From assembly GCA_022796795.1 (NCBI GenBank), contig JAAWJI010000012.1:18325-82324 (forward strand): 64,000 nucleotides of DNA. The letters are read 5' to 3'. The position numbers were made by a program, and so were the translations under genes. Below, in pieces: positions 32,760-42,001 of this stretch. The notes under the pieces were generated by a model, which worked only from the letters and a program-made list of their open reading frames with translations, had not been told where the DNA came from and searched no databases. This DNA comes from Lachnospiraceae bacterium. Lineage in GTDB: Bacteria; Bacillota; Clostridia; Lachnospirales; Lachnospiraceae. Each line of letters opens with the position of its first letter. Within the stretch, counting starts at the first letter, position 1.

Positions 32760-34100
32760 ATGCTATTGGAAAAGATAAACCGAAAGAATCAAAGTAGCTG
32801 TATGGCCCTATGTACGCTTTTAGCATTGACACTCTGCGGCTGCACAGTTTCCACCAAGACGGAGTCGGATCTGGCAGGACAGGCAGTAAAAGACATTGCC
32901 CAGAAGAGCTCCCAGGGCTATCAGGAGGAGGTCGGGGAAACCAGGGAAGCCGGAAGCCCGGAATCCCCCGAAGAAGTCAGAGGCCCAGAAGTCCCCGAAG
33001 AAGCCGCAAGCTCTGCCCGGCTCGAAGAATTCGAGGAAATCTGCCAGGATTTCTATGAAAAAGCTGCAAAAGAAGGAACCCTGGCGGAGCTTTCCGCCAT
33101 CCAAGAGCTTGTGAACCGGTTTGGGGAAGCCGGGTATGCGGCGGTTGACAGCAAAAATCAGGTTGATATGACCCAGACGGACCAGGCAGTTTCCTTCTGC
33201 CAGAATGCGGAAGCCGGGGAGAAGGGCAGGTTTACCATCCTCCAGGTGGATGATGCCGGCGGATTTGTCCAATACGTTCTGCAGGCAGAAGAGGGAGAAC
33301 TGTATGTGGATCAGACCTATTTCCGGTATGAGGGCGAAAGCCTTCGGGAGAAGGCATCATACGGCTATCAGGCAGAGGAATGGCAGTACACGCCGGACGG
33401 ATATCTCATGTTTTCCGGACAGGGCTTTTCCAGGGAGAAGTATGCGCTGATGCTGGGCGGGGAGGAGGAGCATGTGGCTCTTCGGATTGTGCCCCTGGAT
33501 GAGAAGTGCAGGGAGTTGAACCGGGAGTATATTTTACCGGCAGGATATGGACGGAATAATCTGTTTCTCGTAGACTGGAGTGAGGAGGCTTTTGGGGACC
33601 TGAATTTTTATGACCTCTTTGATCTCTTTTATCCTATGGTGAAGGGGCAGCCTCTGCCCTATGAGATGGCAGAGAATCTGGAGAAGGGCGCGGTATACCG
33701 GATTCCCCGGCAGGAGTTTGAGGAGGTAATCCAGACTTATATCTCTGTGGACAGCAGGACCCTTCAGTCCAAGACAGACTACAATCCCCAGGACGGCACT
33801 TACACCTACAGGCCCCGGGGCTTTTATGAGACGGAGTATCCGGAGTATCCCGAACCGGAGGTGATTGAGTACCGGGAAAATGAGGACGGAACGCTCACCC
33901 TTACGGTCCAGGCTGTATTTCCCTGTGAGGGAGATACCAGGGCTCTTGGTCATCAGGTGGTGATTCGCCTGTTGGAGCATGGAGGCGTGCAGTATGTATC
34001 CAATCAGGTACTGTTTCCGGAGGAACATGCCGGGGAAGCCTGGCATACGCCGCGGTTTACAGAGGAAGAGTGGAAAGAGGTTTACGGGGAAGAGGAATAG
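32760..34100 (+). CDS. Conserved lipoprotein of unknown function
   Basis: 446 residues with a signal peptide ending in TLCGC (lipobox), a Glu/Pro/Arg-rich linker rich in EEV/ESPEE repeats (about 45-85), then a mostly beta globular part with many Tyr, Asp and Glu (YVLQAEEGELYVDQTYFRYEG, EYILPAGYGRNNLFLVDW). It resembles a family of extracellular Lachnospiraceae lipoproteins without assigned function. No operon partner is visible, and a strong terminator lies 50 bases after it. Confidence 0.78.
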   Translation: MLLEKINRKNQSSCMALCTLLALTLCGCTVSTKTESDLAGQAVKDIAQKSSQGYQEEVGETREAGSPESPEEVRGPEVPEEAASSARLEEFEEICQDFYEKAAKEGTLAELSAIQELVNRFGEAGYAAVDSKNQVDMTQTDQAVSFCQNAEAGEKGRFTILQVDDAGGFVQYVLQAEEGELYVDQTYFRYEGESLREKASYGYQAEEWQYTPDGYLMFSGQGFSREKYALMLGGEEEHVALRIVPLDEKCRELNREYILPAGYGRNNLFLVDWSEEAFGDLNFYDLFDLFYPMVKGQPLPYEMAENLEKGAVYRIPRQEFEEVIQTYISVDSRTLQSKTDYNPQDGTYTYRPRGFYETEYPEYPEPEVIEYRENEDGTLTLTVQAVFPCEGDTRALGHQVVIRLLEHGGVQYVSNQVLFPEEHAGEAWHTPRFTEEEWKEVYGEEE

Positions 34101-34150
34101 AAGGAGTGAATGTTCGAAAGAGAAATGGAGGCTGCGAAGAGTCATAAAAT

Positions 34151-34190
34151 GCTCCGCAGAGGCAGCAGGAAAACCACTGTTCTGCGGAGC
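34151..34190. terminator. Bidirectional terminator
   Basis: GCTCCGCAGA (34151-34160) and TCTGCGGAGC (34181-34190) form a perfect 10-bp stem between convergent genes. On the minus strand ATTTTATG follows; on the plus strand AATGGACTTTTT follows. Confidence 0.8.
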
Positions 34191-34215
34191 AATGGACTTT
34201 TTACAGTCTTGTTTT

Positions 34216-34572
34216 TTAGAGGAGCTCGTCCTTCTTCGTGAGAATCGCCTCACAGGCCGCGCATGCAGGGCAGTCGCAGTATTTTGCGCCTGCGGCCTTG
34301 ATTTCTTCCCCGTGGGCGGCTACCTCCTTAGCCTTCTCTGCGCCAAAGACCTGAGCGCCTGCCTCGGAGCGGCAGAAGGCAATCAGGTTATCCACGGGCA
34401 TAATGTCCTCTTCCAGCTCTGCGATAAGATTTTTCGTCGCTTCTGCCTCCTGGGGCGTTCCCAGGGCATCCAGCCAGCTTTGAGCCACAGCCTTGGCTTC
34501 CGGACAGCAGGAGTGTGCCTGCATCAGCTCCTGTACCTTTTGGGTTACAAAATCCTTTACTTCTTGAGTCAT
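34216..34572 (-). CDS. Small conserved Cys-rich protein
   Basis: 118 residues, largely helical, with SCCPEAK near the start and a C-terminal CDCPACAACEAIL cluster that could bind a metal or undergo thiol chemistry. Similar proteins are common in Clostridia and are sometimes given unsupported names. AGAAGGAAAA precedes the ATG. It stands alone between two terminator-bounded units. Function unknown. Confidence 0.75.
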   Translation of the reverse strand: MTQEVKDFVTQKVQELMQAHSCCPEAKAVAQSWLDALGTPQEAEATKNLIAELEEDIMPVDNLIAFCRSEAGAQVFGAEKAKEVAAHGEEIKAAGAKYCDCPACAACEAILTKKDELL

Positions 34573-34628
34573 GAGATTTTCCTTCTTTCTTTTGTTAAAA
34601 TTTTATAATAATATAATTTGTAACCTTA

Positions 34629-34963
34629 TTATAAAGTTTCTGGCTCTGGTACAGCTTCTTCAAATAGCCGCATCAAATCATGATTTGCACCTATATTTGT
34701 GACTTCAAAATGGTTTAAGCAGGCAGAAAGCCATAACAGATCCCTGCTCATTTCACGGATTAAGTCAAAAATCTCCAAATCCGTCGTCTTATATTGGGAA
34801 TGATAACCTGAATACTGCTCATGCGAAAAAAACTTCTAAGAAGGTAATCCCGTATCTTTCCATATGCGCCGTTGGGATTGGTTTCTGAAAAATGCTCCTT
34901 TAAATCCTTTACCCGAAGGTCAAAATACAATGCTTTATAATGTCTTGCTTCTCTCTTTGCCAT
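34629..34963 (-). pseudogene. VapD (Cas2-like) ribonuclease homologue, interrupted by a frameshift
   Basis: The N-terminal frame gives MAKREARHYKALYFDLRVKDL ... YGKIRDYLLRSFF, the VapD/Cas2 ferredoxin-fold start. It then runs out of frame at a T7 run (plus-strand A run 34826-34832). Reading one base back restores SHEQYSGYHSQYK ... LEIFDLIREMS ... HFEVTNIGANHDLM, the conserved VapD end. The full protein would have 111 residues. The phase fits a T TTT TTT slippery heptamer; a missing base call or phase variation is as likely. It overlaps the upstream partner by one base. VapD proteins are endoribonuclease toxins. Confidence 0.7.
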
Positions 34964-35297
34964 TATGCCACACTTAACCTTTTTGTATAATGGTATAGAA
35001 CATCTTCTACAATATAATCATCTTCGCTTTCCCCATCATCACTATTGTACCACACCCATTTTGTCACATAATCCATAAACCACGCCTTTTCCCGTAAGGA
35101 TGTAATGATGCTGCCAAAGGCCCCATAATCTTTGGGGTTTCCATTACCGGTAAAGCACATCGTTCCATCAGCACTCTGCATCTGGTTCAGTTTATATCGG
35201 GAAAAAGCCTGTCCTAATGCCTGATAGATGCTCTCAACACGATATTTTTTTCTTCACGAATCTTAACTTCATCCAATTTTATTTCTAACTTCAGCAT
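34963..35297 (-). pseudogene. Partner of VapD (candidate antitoxin), interrupted by a frameshift
   Basis: The true start is an ATG at 35295-35297 with GGGAGG upstream: MLKLEIKLDEVKIREE. The frame breaks at an A7 run (35245-35251 on the plus strand as T); one base back restores KKYRVESIYQALGQAF ... MQSADGTMCFTGNG ... KDYGAFGSIITSLREK ... VEDVLYHYTKR, a conserved protein usually found directly before vapD in related genomes. The full length would be about 111 residues. Gene order suggests a toxin-antitoxin pair; the antitoxin role is inference. Confidence 0.6.
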
Positions 35298-35452
35298 AAA
35301 AGCCTCCCAAAACTGTTCCGATTTCTTATATTTTTATTATATCTGACCTCACTGAAAAAATCTACTCTTATTTTTGTAAGCCTCACTTCTTCTGGCAGTT
35401 GACGTCAGGAAAATATTTAGACTCGTTAGGGACAGAGAGGAGACACGGCACT

Positions 35453-37010
35453 ATGCTGGAGATTAGAGACAGAAAAATCATATACCGCTATGACGCGGAA
35501 GAAGTGTGGATCGAGGCCTGGGGACGGGATGCCCTTCGGGTCCGGGCCACAAAGGAACGGTAGATGCCGAAAGAGAACTGGGCACTGCGCGAGCCGGAGG
35601 GACATCACGACACGGAGCAGGCAGACGAACCCCAGAGCTTGCGTGGAAACGGGGAGGCAGACGGCAGGGCGTCGGAAGTTCAGACTGTTTACACAGAGAA
35701 GGGGGCCCAGATCACAAATGGCAGGATTTGGGCAAAGATCACAAGACTGGGAAAGATTACCGTCTATCACAGAGATGGCAGAATCCTTCTGGAGGAATAC
35801 TGCAGAAACCGCAGGGATCTTTTGGACCCCAAATGCAGCGCTATCGAGGTGGAGGCCCGGGAGCTTAGGCCTACGCCAGGAGGAGATTATCACCTGACTA
35901 TGCGGTTTGAGTCCCAGGACCCGGAAGAAAAGATCTATGGCATGGGGCAATATCAGCAGCCCTATCTGAACCTGAAGGGCTTGGACCTTGAGCTGGCCCA
36001 CCGGAATTCCCAGGCCAGCGTGCCCTTTGCCATTTCCTCCCTGGGATATGGATTTTTGTGGAACAATCCGGCAGTGGGCCGGGCTGTATTGGGAAAAAAT
36101 ATCATGAGCTTTGAGGCCTATTCCACAAAGGCCCTGGATTATTGGGTGGTAGCCGGGGATTCGCCGGCTCAGATTGAGGAAGCCTACGCTGCGGTTACCG
36201 GTACGGTTCCCATGATGCCGGAATACGTTCTGGGCTTCTGGCAGTGCAAGCTTCGCTATCAAACTCAGGAGGAGCTTTTGGAGGTGGCTCGGGAGTATGT
36301 GTGGGGCAAGGCAAAGAAAAATTATTATGACAAGGGAATTCGGGTGTTCTGGCTGGATGAGGCGGAGCCGGAGTACAGCGTCTACGATTTCGACATTTAC
36401 CGGTATTACAGGGGCACCAATCTGCAGGTGGGAAATCTCTATCCTGTGGAGTATGCCCGGGCCTTCTATGAAGGTATGGAGCAGGAGGGGCAGGGACAGA
36501 TTGTGAATCTCCTGCGCTGCGCTTGGGCAGGCAGTCAGAAATATGGGGCCCTGGTGTGGTCCGGGGATATTGCCTCAAGCTTTGAGAGCATGCGGAACCA
36601 GCTGGCAGCAGGTCTGAATATGGGCCTTGCGGGTATTCCATGGTGGACTACGGATATCGGCGGCTTCCACGGCGGAAATCCGGAAGATCCCGCATTCCGG
36701 GAACTGTTTGCCCGCTGGTTTGCCTGGGGAGCCTTCTGCCCGGTCATGCGGCTTCACGGAGACCGGGAGCCCAGACAGCCCCAGCAGGGTACCACAGGAG
36801 GCCCATGAAAAGGGCACCCCGGATGTGCTGGTGGCGCCTGTGCTCTATGCCGGACAAAGAAGCCGAAGTGTCTATCTGCCGAAGGGAGAAATCTGGGTGG
36901 AATTTGAGACCGGGAAGGAATATGAGGGTGGACAGAGAGTGGAGGTGGAAGCGCCCCTAGATCGTATTCCTGTGTTTTTGCGGAAGGGAGGCCGCACAGC
37001 CATACTGTAA
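35453..37010 (+). pseudogene. GH31 alpha-glycosidase (alpha-xylosidase-like) with nonsense codon and internal deletions
   Basis: GH31 landmarks are in order: WGRDALRVRAT, MPKENWAL, YGMGQYQQPYLNLKG, YVLGFWQCKLRYQTQEELL, WLDEAEPEYS (nucleophile Asp), LVWSGDI (acid/base Asp), WWTTDIGGFHGG, VMRLHGDREP, then DVLVAPVLYAGQRSR. The gene is broken by an in-frame TAG (35561-35563), by loss of roughly 90 residues between REY and VWGKAKKNYY (near 36298), and by a frame change and further loss near 36796 and 36821. The deletion ends share short identical bases. No functional enzyme is expected. Confidence 0.82.
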
Positions 37011-37065
37011 TTGATTTTTGCGTGTATTGCCTGTATAGTTAGTTAAAAAGCAAAGGAGTCCCAGG

Positions 37066-37302
37066 ATGAGGAGAAAGAACACACAGGTAGATACGAAACG
37101 TACAGGCGAAAACATCGAAAACTTTATGAGACAGGCAGAAATCACTGTTTCCGATTTTGCTCGGGAACTGGATGTGACGGACAATGCGGTGCGGAATTAT
37201 ATCAAAGGCTTTAACCTGCCCGATACGGTCAAAATGTATCTGATCTGTAAGCTTCTGAATGTGGATATCCGGGATATTATTGTGGAGTTCTGTGGAGAAT
37301 AA
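37066..37302 (+). CDS. XRE-family helix-turn-helix protein
   Basis: 78 residues with one Cro/C1-type helix-turn-helix (NFMRQAEITVSDFARELDVT then DNAVRNYIKGFNLPD). The ATG follows AAAGGAG. It is the first of three small genes in the same direction and may regulate them. No operator is evident. Confidence 0.8.
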   Translation: MRRKNTQVDTKRTGENIENFMRQAEITVSDFARELDVTDNAVRNYIKGFNLPDTVKMYLICKLLNVDIRDIIVEFCGE

Positions 37303-37344
37303 GCAGAGAGCTTTAGAGGGAATACATAAGAGGGAGAGGAGCAG

Positions 37345-38061
37345 ATGGAGAGATACCGATTGGTGAGGCAGATCATAGAGCGGCTCTATGAGGACGGGGA
37401 AGCTCATACTCTGGAAGAGATCAGAACCAGATGCCAGGAGGAGGGCATAGACGTAAAAGCAGACCGAAATATTGTAAACAATGTGGTATACCGCATGAGA
37501 GAGCAGGGGTATTTGTACCGGGGAGAGGAGAAGGGAGCTTATCTGCCCGGGTTTTCCGTGGAGGAGTGGAAAAGAAGAGAGGAAGAGAGAGAGGGACAGG
37601 AAGATGCCGCGGGTCAGAGTGAGACCAGGCGGGGCGACGACACAGGAACAGGAAGAGCGGAGACAGGGGGTATAGGGGGCATGAGGTTTGGGACAGCCGG
37701 AAAGTCCAGAGGGATAGGAGATCCGGACCGGTATTTTGTCCTGAAGCCTCAGAAGACAGGGACTCAGGAGCCTAAGCTTAGCGTGCTGGAACGGGGAGAG
37801 CTGAAGCTGAACAAGGTGCTCCGCAGGGAGCTTCCGGATCAGAAAATCCGGATTCTCATGAGCAGGGATTATAGGAATCTGGTGCTTGAGCCAGGGGGAA
37901 AGGACGCCCACCAGTTCACCAAAGCCGGCATTGCCAAAAATGTGCAGATCGTGGAGCTTTTGCGAAAGGCCAAGCTTACCTTTCCCGTGGTATACCGGAT
38001 GTCCTGGAACGAGAATACTCAGGTGTGGGAGGGACGAATACAGGTGGACAGCAAGACATGA
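37345..38061 (+). CDS. Winged-helix-like protein of unknown function
   Basis: 238 residues. Residues 1-75 look like a winged helix (MERYRLVRQIIERLYEDGEA, HTLEEIRTRCQEEG, NVVYRMREQGYLYRGEEKG). A low-complexity, Arg/Glu/Gly-rich linker (about 75-125) joins a second conserved part (LMSRDYRNLVLEPGGKDAHQF ... VVYRMSWNENTQVWEGRI). AGAGGAG precedes the ATG. Its stop overlaps an ATG (ATGA at 38058-38061) at the start of the next gene. It is probably a DNA-binding regulator; function unknown. Confidence 0.7.
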   Translation: MERYRLVRQIIERLYEDGEAHTLEEIRTRCQEEGIDVKADRNIVNNVVYRMREQGYLYRGEEKGAYLPGFSVEEWKRREEEREGQEDAAGQSETRRGDDTGTGRAETGGIGGMRFGTAGKSRGIGDPDRYFVLKPQKTGTQEPKLSVLERGELKLNKVLRRELPDQKIRILMSRDYRNLVLEPGGKDAHQFTKAGIAKNVQIVELLRKAKLTFPVVYRMSWNENTQVWEGRIQVDSKT

Positions 38062-38067
38062 AGAGCC

Positions 38068-38520
38068 TTGGGAGAGCGGCTGGCCCGTCCGCTGTACCGG
38101 AAGCGCTATTATGAAAAGAATCGGGTGCGCATTTCCAAATATCAGCTGGAGGTATACATACCTCGGGTAACCCGGGAGATTCAGAAACAGATTCCGGAAA
38201 AGGTGCAGGAGCTTTATCAAAAGTATCCCTTTGAAACATACGGGGATCCTTTGATCCGTAAATGCCTGTGCAAATGGGGAATCCAGGAGCATCATCTGGC
38301 CTTTCAGGACTGCTATGACGCGGCCATAGAGACCTATCTGTACAGTATTCACCGCTGCGCCCTCTGCGGGTATGAGTATGTGGAATACTATATCAAAAAG
38401 ATGATTCCCTTTGCCGTGATCTGGGGCCTGAATATCCACAGTGAGGGGCGGAACATTTGCCGGGAGCACCATTTCCGGCAGGTAGAACTGGACGGGCTGG
38501 AGGGGACGGATCTTTGGTGA
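38068..38520 (+). CDS. Protein with Cys/His cluster, unknown function; start doubtful
   Basis: 150 codons read from a TTG without a proper ribosome site. A better start is the ATG at 38058 (ATGA overlap), which gives MKSL and then needs one base fewer in CCTTGGG to enter this frame, so a frameshift near 38066 is likely. The protein is basic at first (RPLYRKRYYEKNRVRISKYQ) and later holds CALCGYEYVEYY and NICREHH, a possible zinc site. It lies at the end of the helix-turn-helix cluster. Function unknown. Confidence 0.62.
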   Translation: MGERLARPLYRKRYYEKNRVRISKYQLEVYIPRVTREIQKQIPEKVQELYQKYPFETYGDPLIRKCLCKWGIQEHHLAFQDCYDAAIETYLYSIHRCALCGYEYVEYYIKKMIPFAVIWGLNIHSEGRNICREHHFRQVELDGLEGTDLW

Positions 38521-38527
38521 CAGGGGT

Positions 38528-39859
38528 CTACAGGCTCCGCCGATATTCCGAGGGTGTAAGCTTTACCAGCTTTTTAAAGATAAAATTAAAATATTTGGGA
38601 TTCCCATAGCCCACAGCGTAGCTGACCTCATAGATTTTCATGGATGGGTCTGCTAAAAGCTGGCGGGCTTTTTTTATTCGTTCCTGGTTTAAATATTCGT
38701 TGAAGCTTATGCCCTCCTCCCGATGAAAGAGATTGCAGAAATAAATGGAGGACAGGCCAATGTGCTCGCTGACGCTTGTCAATCCAAGTCCTGGATCAGA
38801 AAGGTGTTCCTGCATATAGAGCTTGGCGGAGGCGATGAGGCGGTTTTGGCTGGTTGGCGGAGAGCTGGCAGAGCTTCGGGTAAAATCCTGGGTAAAGGGA
38901 GGACAAGGATTTTCCAAAGGATCCGGAAGCTGCTTTTTGTTCTTGTAGTTGAGAATGGGGGAGTCCTCAATCTGGTAGCTGTAATCACAGGAATTCCATG
39001 CCTGGGTCCACAGCTCATGGACGCCCGACAGCTGGGGGGAGGAGAGGCTGATCCCGCCGTGGATGGATGCGTGATAGTAAAGCCACACCCGGTCCCGGAT
39101 ATTGTTGGCCAGCTGCTCCAGATGATCGTTAGAGGGGGAGGCGCGGCTGATTAGATAATTGATGTGGAAATGGCTGTCAAATAATGCATAGTGCCGATAG
39201 CTTCCCTTGTCCAGAAATTCATCGCCAATATTTTGGAGGGAGGAGAGAACCAGATCCCGGTTGAAATCAGGGGGAAAAGTATCCCAGTCTGGGCTTAGAA
39301 TCAGGATGAAATAATAGTTCCCCCGAATTTTTAATCCCAGTGCGGCCAGCTCATCCAGGATTATGGAATCCTGCTCCAGATTTTTGGTGTAGAACAGGCG
39401 GGAGACACAGCGGTCCAGAAGCAGGGAACGATTCTCCCTCAGAGCCCTGCGGAGAGCATGCAGCTTTTCCTGGGTCTGAACAAGAGAGCGGAAATATTTG
39501 ATTGCCTTTTCCAGACTCTGGTTGATTTCCTCCCGAAGAATGGGCTTAGAGATAAGATCCACAGCGCCCAGGGACACGGAAGCTCTCACATATTCAAAAT
39601 CATTGTAGCCGGTGATAACGATGAAACGGGTATCCGGATAGGTCTGCGTAAACTCCTGGCACAGCTCCAGCCCGGAGATGACAGGAATGTTGATATCCGT
39701 GATCACAATGGAGGGCCTGTGGAGGAAAAAGAGTTCCCGGGCTGTGTTGCTGTCGCCTGCTTCACAGACCAGGGTCAGGGAGAGTCCTTCCCAGTCAATG
39801 ATGCTTTTCAGCCGTTCCCGAATGATGGCTTCGTCGTCGATAATCATTACCTTGTACAT
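38528..39859 (-). CDS. Response regulator, YesN type (receiver plus AraC DNA-binding domain)
   Basis: 443 residues. An N-terminal receiver domain has IDDE at 7-10 and the phosphate acceptor near Asp55 (IVITDINIP) with Lys in LISKPI; a long middle part; and a C-terminal AraC helix-turn-helix (SVSEHIGLSSIYFCNLFHREE ... VSYAVGYGNPKYFNFIFKK). AAAGGAT precedes the ATG. It pairs with the sensor kinase 36 bases upstream and probably activates the divergent Dpp-type operon. Confidence 0.93.
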   Translation of the reverse strand: MYKVMIIDDEAIIRERLKSIIDWEGLSLTLVCEAGDSNTARELFFLHRPSIVITDINIPVISGLELCQEFTQTYPDTRFIVITGYNDFEYVRASVSLGAVDLISKPILREEINQSLEKAIKYFRSLVQTQEKLHALRRALRENRSLLLDRCVSRLFYTKNLEQDSIILDELAALGLKIRGNYYFILILSPDWDTFPPDFNRDLVLSSLQNIGDEFLDKGSYRHYALFDSHFHINYLISRASPSNDHLEQLANNIRDRVWLYYHASIHGGISLSSPQLSGVHELWTQAWNSCDYSYQIEDSPILNYKNKKQLPDPLENPCPPFTQDFTRSSASSPPTSQNRLIASAKLYMQEHLSDPGLGLTSVSEHIGLSSIYFCNLFHREEGISFNEYLNQERIKKARQLLADPSMKIYEVSYAVGYGNPKYFNFIFKKLVKLTPSEYRRSL

Positions 39860-39895
39860 GCAGATATCCTTTCTTTTGTTGTCGTTGCCTTGTTT

Positions 39896-41752
39896 CTATG
39901 CGGGGAAGCAAAGTCTGTACCTTCGCTCTCCAGAAACTTTAGTATCCTGCTCTTGCGCCCATGGGGGAGCCTGGGGGTCTTTCCCTCGCCGGAAGCTTTC
40001 CGGTCCGGATGTGCACGGAAACCGCAAGGCGACCGTAGTATATTCGCCGAATTCGCTGTCCAGGGTAAGTCCGTAGGCTTCTCCGAAATAACTCTTGATC
40101 CTCCGGTTCACATTATAGAGTCCGAAATGCTGCAGATTTTCCGGAGGCGGATACATGGCCAGGGAATTTTTCATGGAGACCAGTTCCTCCGGGAGGATGC
40201 CGATGCCGTAATCTGTCACCTGGATGGTGACAATATCTTCCAAATCCTGGTCGATCTGCAGCTCGATTCTTGCCTGGTCGTAGCCGAAGAAGCCGTGGAT
40301 AATGCTGTTTTCAATGATAGGCTGCAGAGTGAATTTTATCACCGGGATATTCTCCCAGTCTATAGAGGAGCGGATCTGGAACTGGATTTCTCTGCTGTGG
40401 GCCAGGCGCTGAATGGTCATATAGTGTTCCAGCAGCTTGCATTCGTTCTTCAAAGGAATGAGAAAGGAGCCCTTGGACAGGGACAGCCTGAAAAACCCGC
40501 TGAGGGAGGTTAAAAGCTCCAGAGCCTGGGTCTTCTGGTCGCTTTCCATGAGCCAGAGAACGGATTCCAGGGTATTGTACAGGAGATGGGGATTGATCTG
40601 AGACTGCATCAGGCGCAGCTCCAGAAGCTCCCCGGCCTTTTCCAGCTCCTCCTCCCTGCGGATAGAGGCCTGGATCTGGTCCAGCATAGTGTTAATATGG
40701 TTTCCCAGAAAGGCGATCTCATCCCGTCCCCTGGAAGTATAGCGTGCGTCCATGTCGCCTCTGGTTACCTGAACAATAAAATTTTTCAGGGAGAGTACTG
40801 AGTCTGACAGGGTCTTGGACAGCTTTCGGGAGAAGAAGACTGCCATGAGGATACCGCAGAAAATAATCAGGACCATGGAGGCGACGAACATGAGAATATG
40901 ATTTTTACCTACGGACCAGTAAAAGCTATTGGGGATCACCAGGGATAAATTGGTGTGGGTGATCTGGCGGAGGATATAATCGCCGGAAGAAGCCGTCTGA
41001 TCCCCAGGGTAGCTGGCGCCAATGTGATCCCGCCGCACATTGTGGGAGACAATGTATCGGTCGTTTTCCAGAATCATTACGTCGGAGGCCAGGTTTTCAT
41101 AGTAGGATAGAAAATCCGCCTCGTCAATGCCGCAGAGGAGAAAACCGGTCTGCTCATAGGTTCTGGGAGAATAGATAGGGCGCAAATACAAAAGGACGTA
41201 GTATGTGTTTCGGCCGCTGTCCTTCTCCAGGATATCCACATACTGGGCGGAGGAATAGGATTCCCCCAGATAGCCGGAAGCTGTGTAGTAATCCTTGCAG
41301 CCCTGGTAATCCTTAAAGGGCAGAGAAACCGGGTAGTGAGTATAGGTGTAGCCGTTTTTTAAATAGATGTTTAGCACAGAAAAATGAATGCCATGGCTGG
41401 CATTGGCAGTGAGAATTTTGGACTGAAGATCTGAGCGAAGCCTGGTGGTGAGCGCTGCTTCCTGCTCCCTGGTCATGGGAGCGCCTGCGTTTCTCAGGGA
41501 GGACAGCTGAATAATGCCCGTGGTGGTCTGGGTAACAGCGGAAAAATGGTTTTCCAGCTGTTTGCAGATATTGGAAGCATAGGAATCGGCCAGCTCCCAG
41601 GAAAATTGCCGGATAGAGTGCAAGGCGGAGAAAAAGGCAAAAAAGGTCAGATAGACTGCCATAAGGCAGGTGATCAGGATCATGGAGCAGGACAGCTTTT
41701 TTGGAAAGGACAGACTAAGATAACCGGTTTTTATTTTTTGCAAAATTCCCAA
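39896..41752 (-). CDS. Sensor histidine kinase, YesM type
   Basis: 618 residues starting at TTG after GAGGTGAC. Membrane helix 1 at about 19-43, an extracellular sensor of about 240 residues, membrane helix 2 at about 286-308, HAMP to about 360, the phosphoacceptor motif QINPHLLYN with His389, and a C-terminal ATPase domain (PIIENSIIHGFF, TDYGIGILPEEL, GLYNVNRRIKSYFG). YesM-type kinases sense extracellular sugars or oligosaccharides, directly or through a binding protein. It is divergent from the Dpp-type importer and GH78 operon, the likely target. Confidence 0.93.
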   Translation of the reverse strand: MGILQKIKTGYLSLSFPKKLSCSMILITCLMAVYLTFFAFFSALHSIRQFSWELADSYASNICKQLENHFSAVTQTTTGIIQLSSLRNAGAPMTREQEAALTTRLRSDLQSKILTANASHGIHFSVLNIYLKNGYTYTHYPVSLPFKDYQGCKDYYTASGYLGESYSSAQYVDILEKDSGRNTYYVLLYLRPIYSPRTYEQTGFLLCGIDEADFLSYYENLASDVMILENDRYIVSHNVRRDHIGASYPGDQTASSGDYILRQITHTNLSLVIPNSFYWSVGKNHILMFVASMVLIIFCGILMAVFFSRKLSKTLSDSVLSLKNFIVQVTRGDMDARYTSRGRDEIAFLGNHINTMLDQIQASIRREEELEKAGELLELRLMQSQINPHLLYNTLESVLWLMESDQKTQALELLTSLSGFFRLSLSKGSFLIPLKNECKLLEHYMTIQRLAHSREIQFQIRSSIDWENIPVIKFTLQPIIENSIIHGFFGYDQARIELQIDQDLEDIVTIQVTDYGIGILPEELVSMKNSLAMYPPPENLQHFGLYNVNRRIKSYFGEAYGLTLDSEFGEYTTVALRFPCTSGPESFRRGKDPQAPPWAQEQDTKVSGERRYRLCFPA

Positions 41753-42001
41753 ATTTTGTCACCTCAAAGCATAATTGTTCTTAAATGTTTCTGTAAATAT
41801 AATAACGAATAGATTTTTAAAATTCAATAAAACAAAGAGAGAAAAAAGTGCGATATATAACTATTTATTCAGAAATATTAACAGAGTATACGTAGATAAT
41901 TGACTTTAAGAAAAATATTGTATAAGCTACGGTTACTTTAGTAGTGAGAGGGCGGCATCCGTTGCCCCGTATACATTTCCAAAAATCGAAGGAGGAACGT
42001 T
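41753..42001. promoter_or_regulatory. Divergent regulatory region (YesM versus Dpp-type operon)
   Basis: A 249-base A+T-rich region. A candidate plus-strand promoter is TTGACT (41900-41905) with TATAAG (41921-41926), a short 15-base spacer that fits activator dependence. GTATAC occurs near 41886 and 41970. AAGGAGGAA at 41989-41997 is the ribosome site of the binding-protein gene. Confidence 0.5.

Noticed and set aside
35561..35563. In-frame TAG in GH31 as a pyrrolysine codon
   Set aside because: The gene also carries several deletions and a frame change; no pyl genes are visible and GH31 enzymes do not use pyrrolysine.
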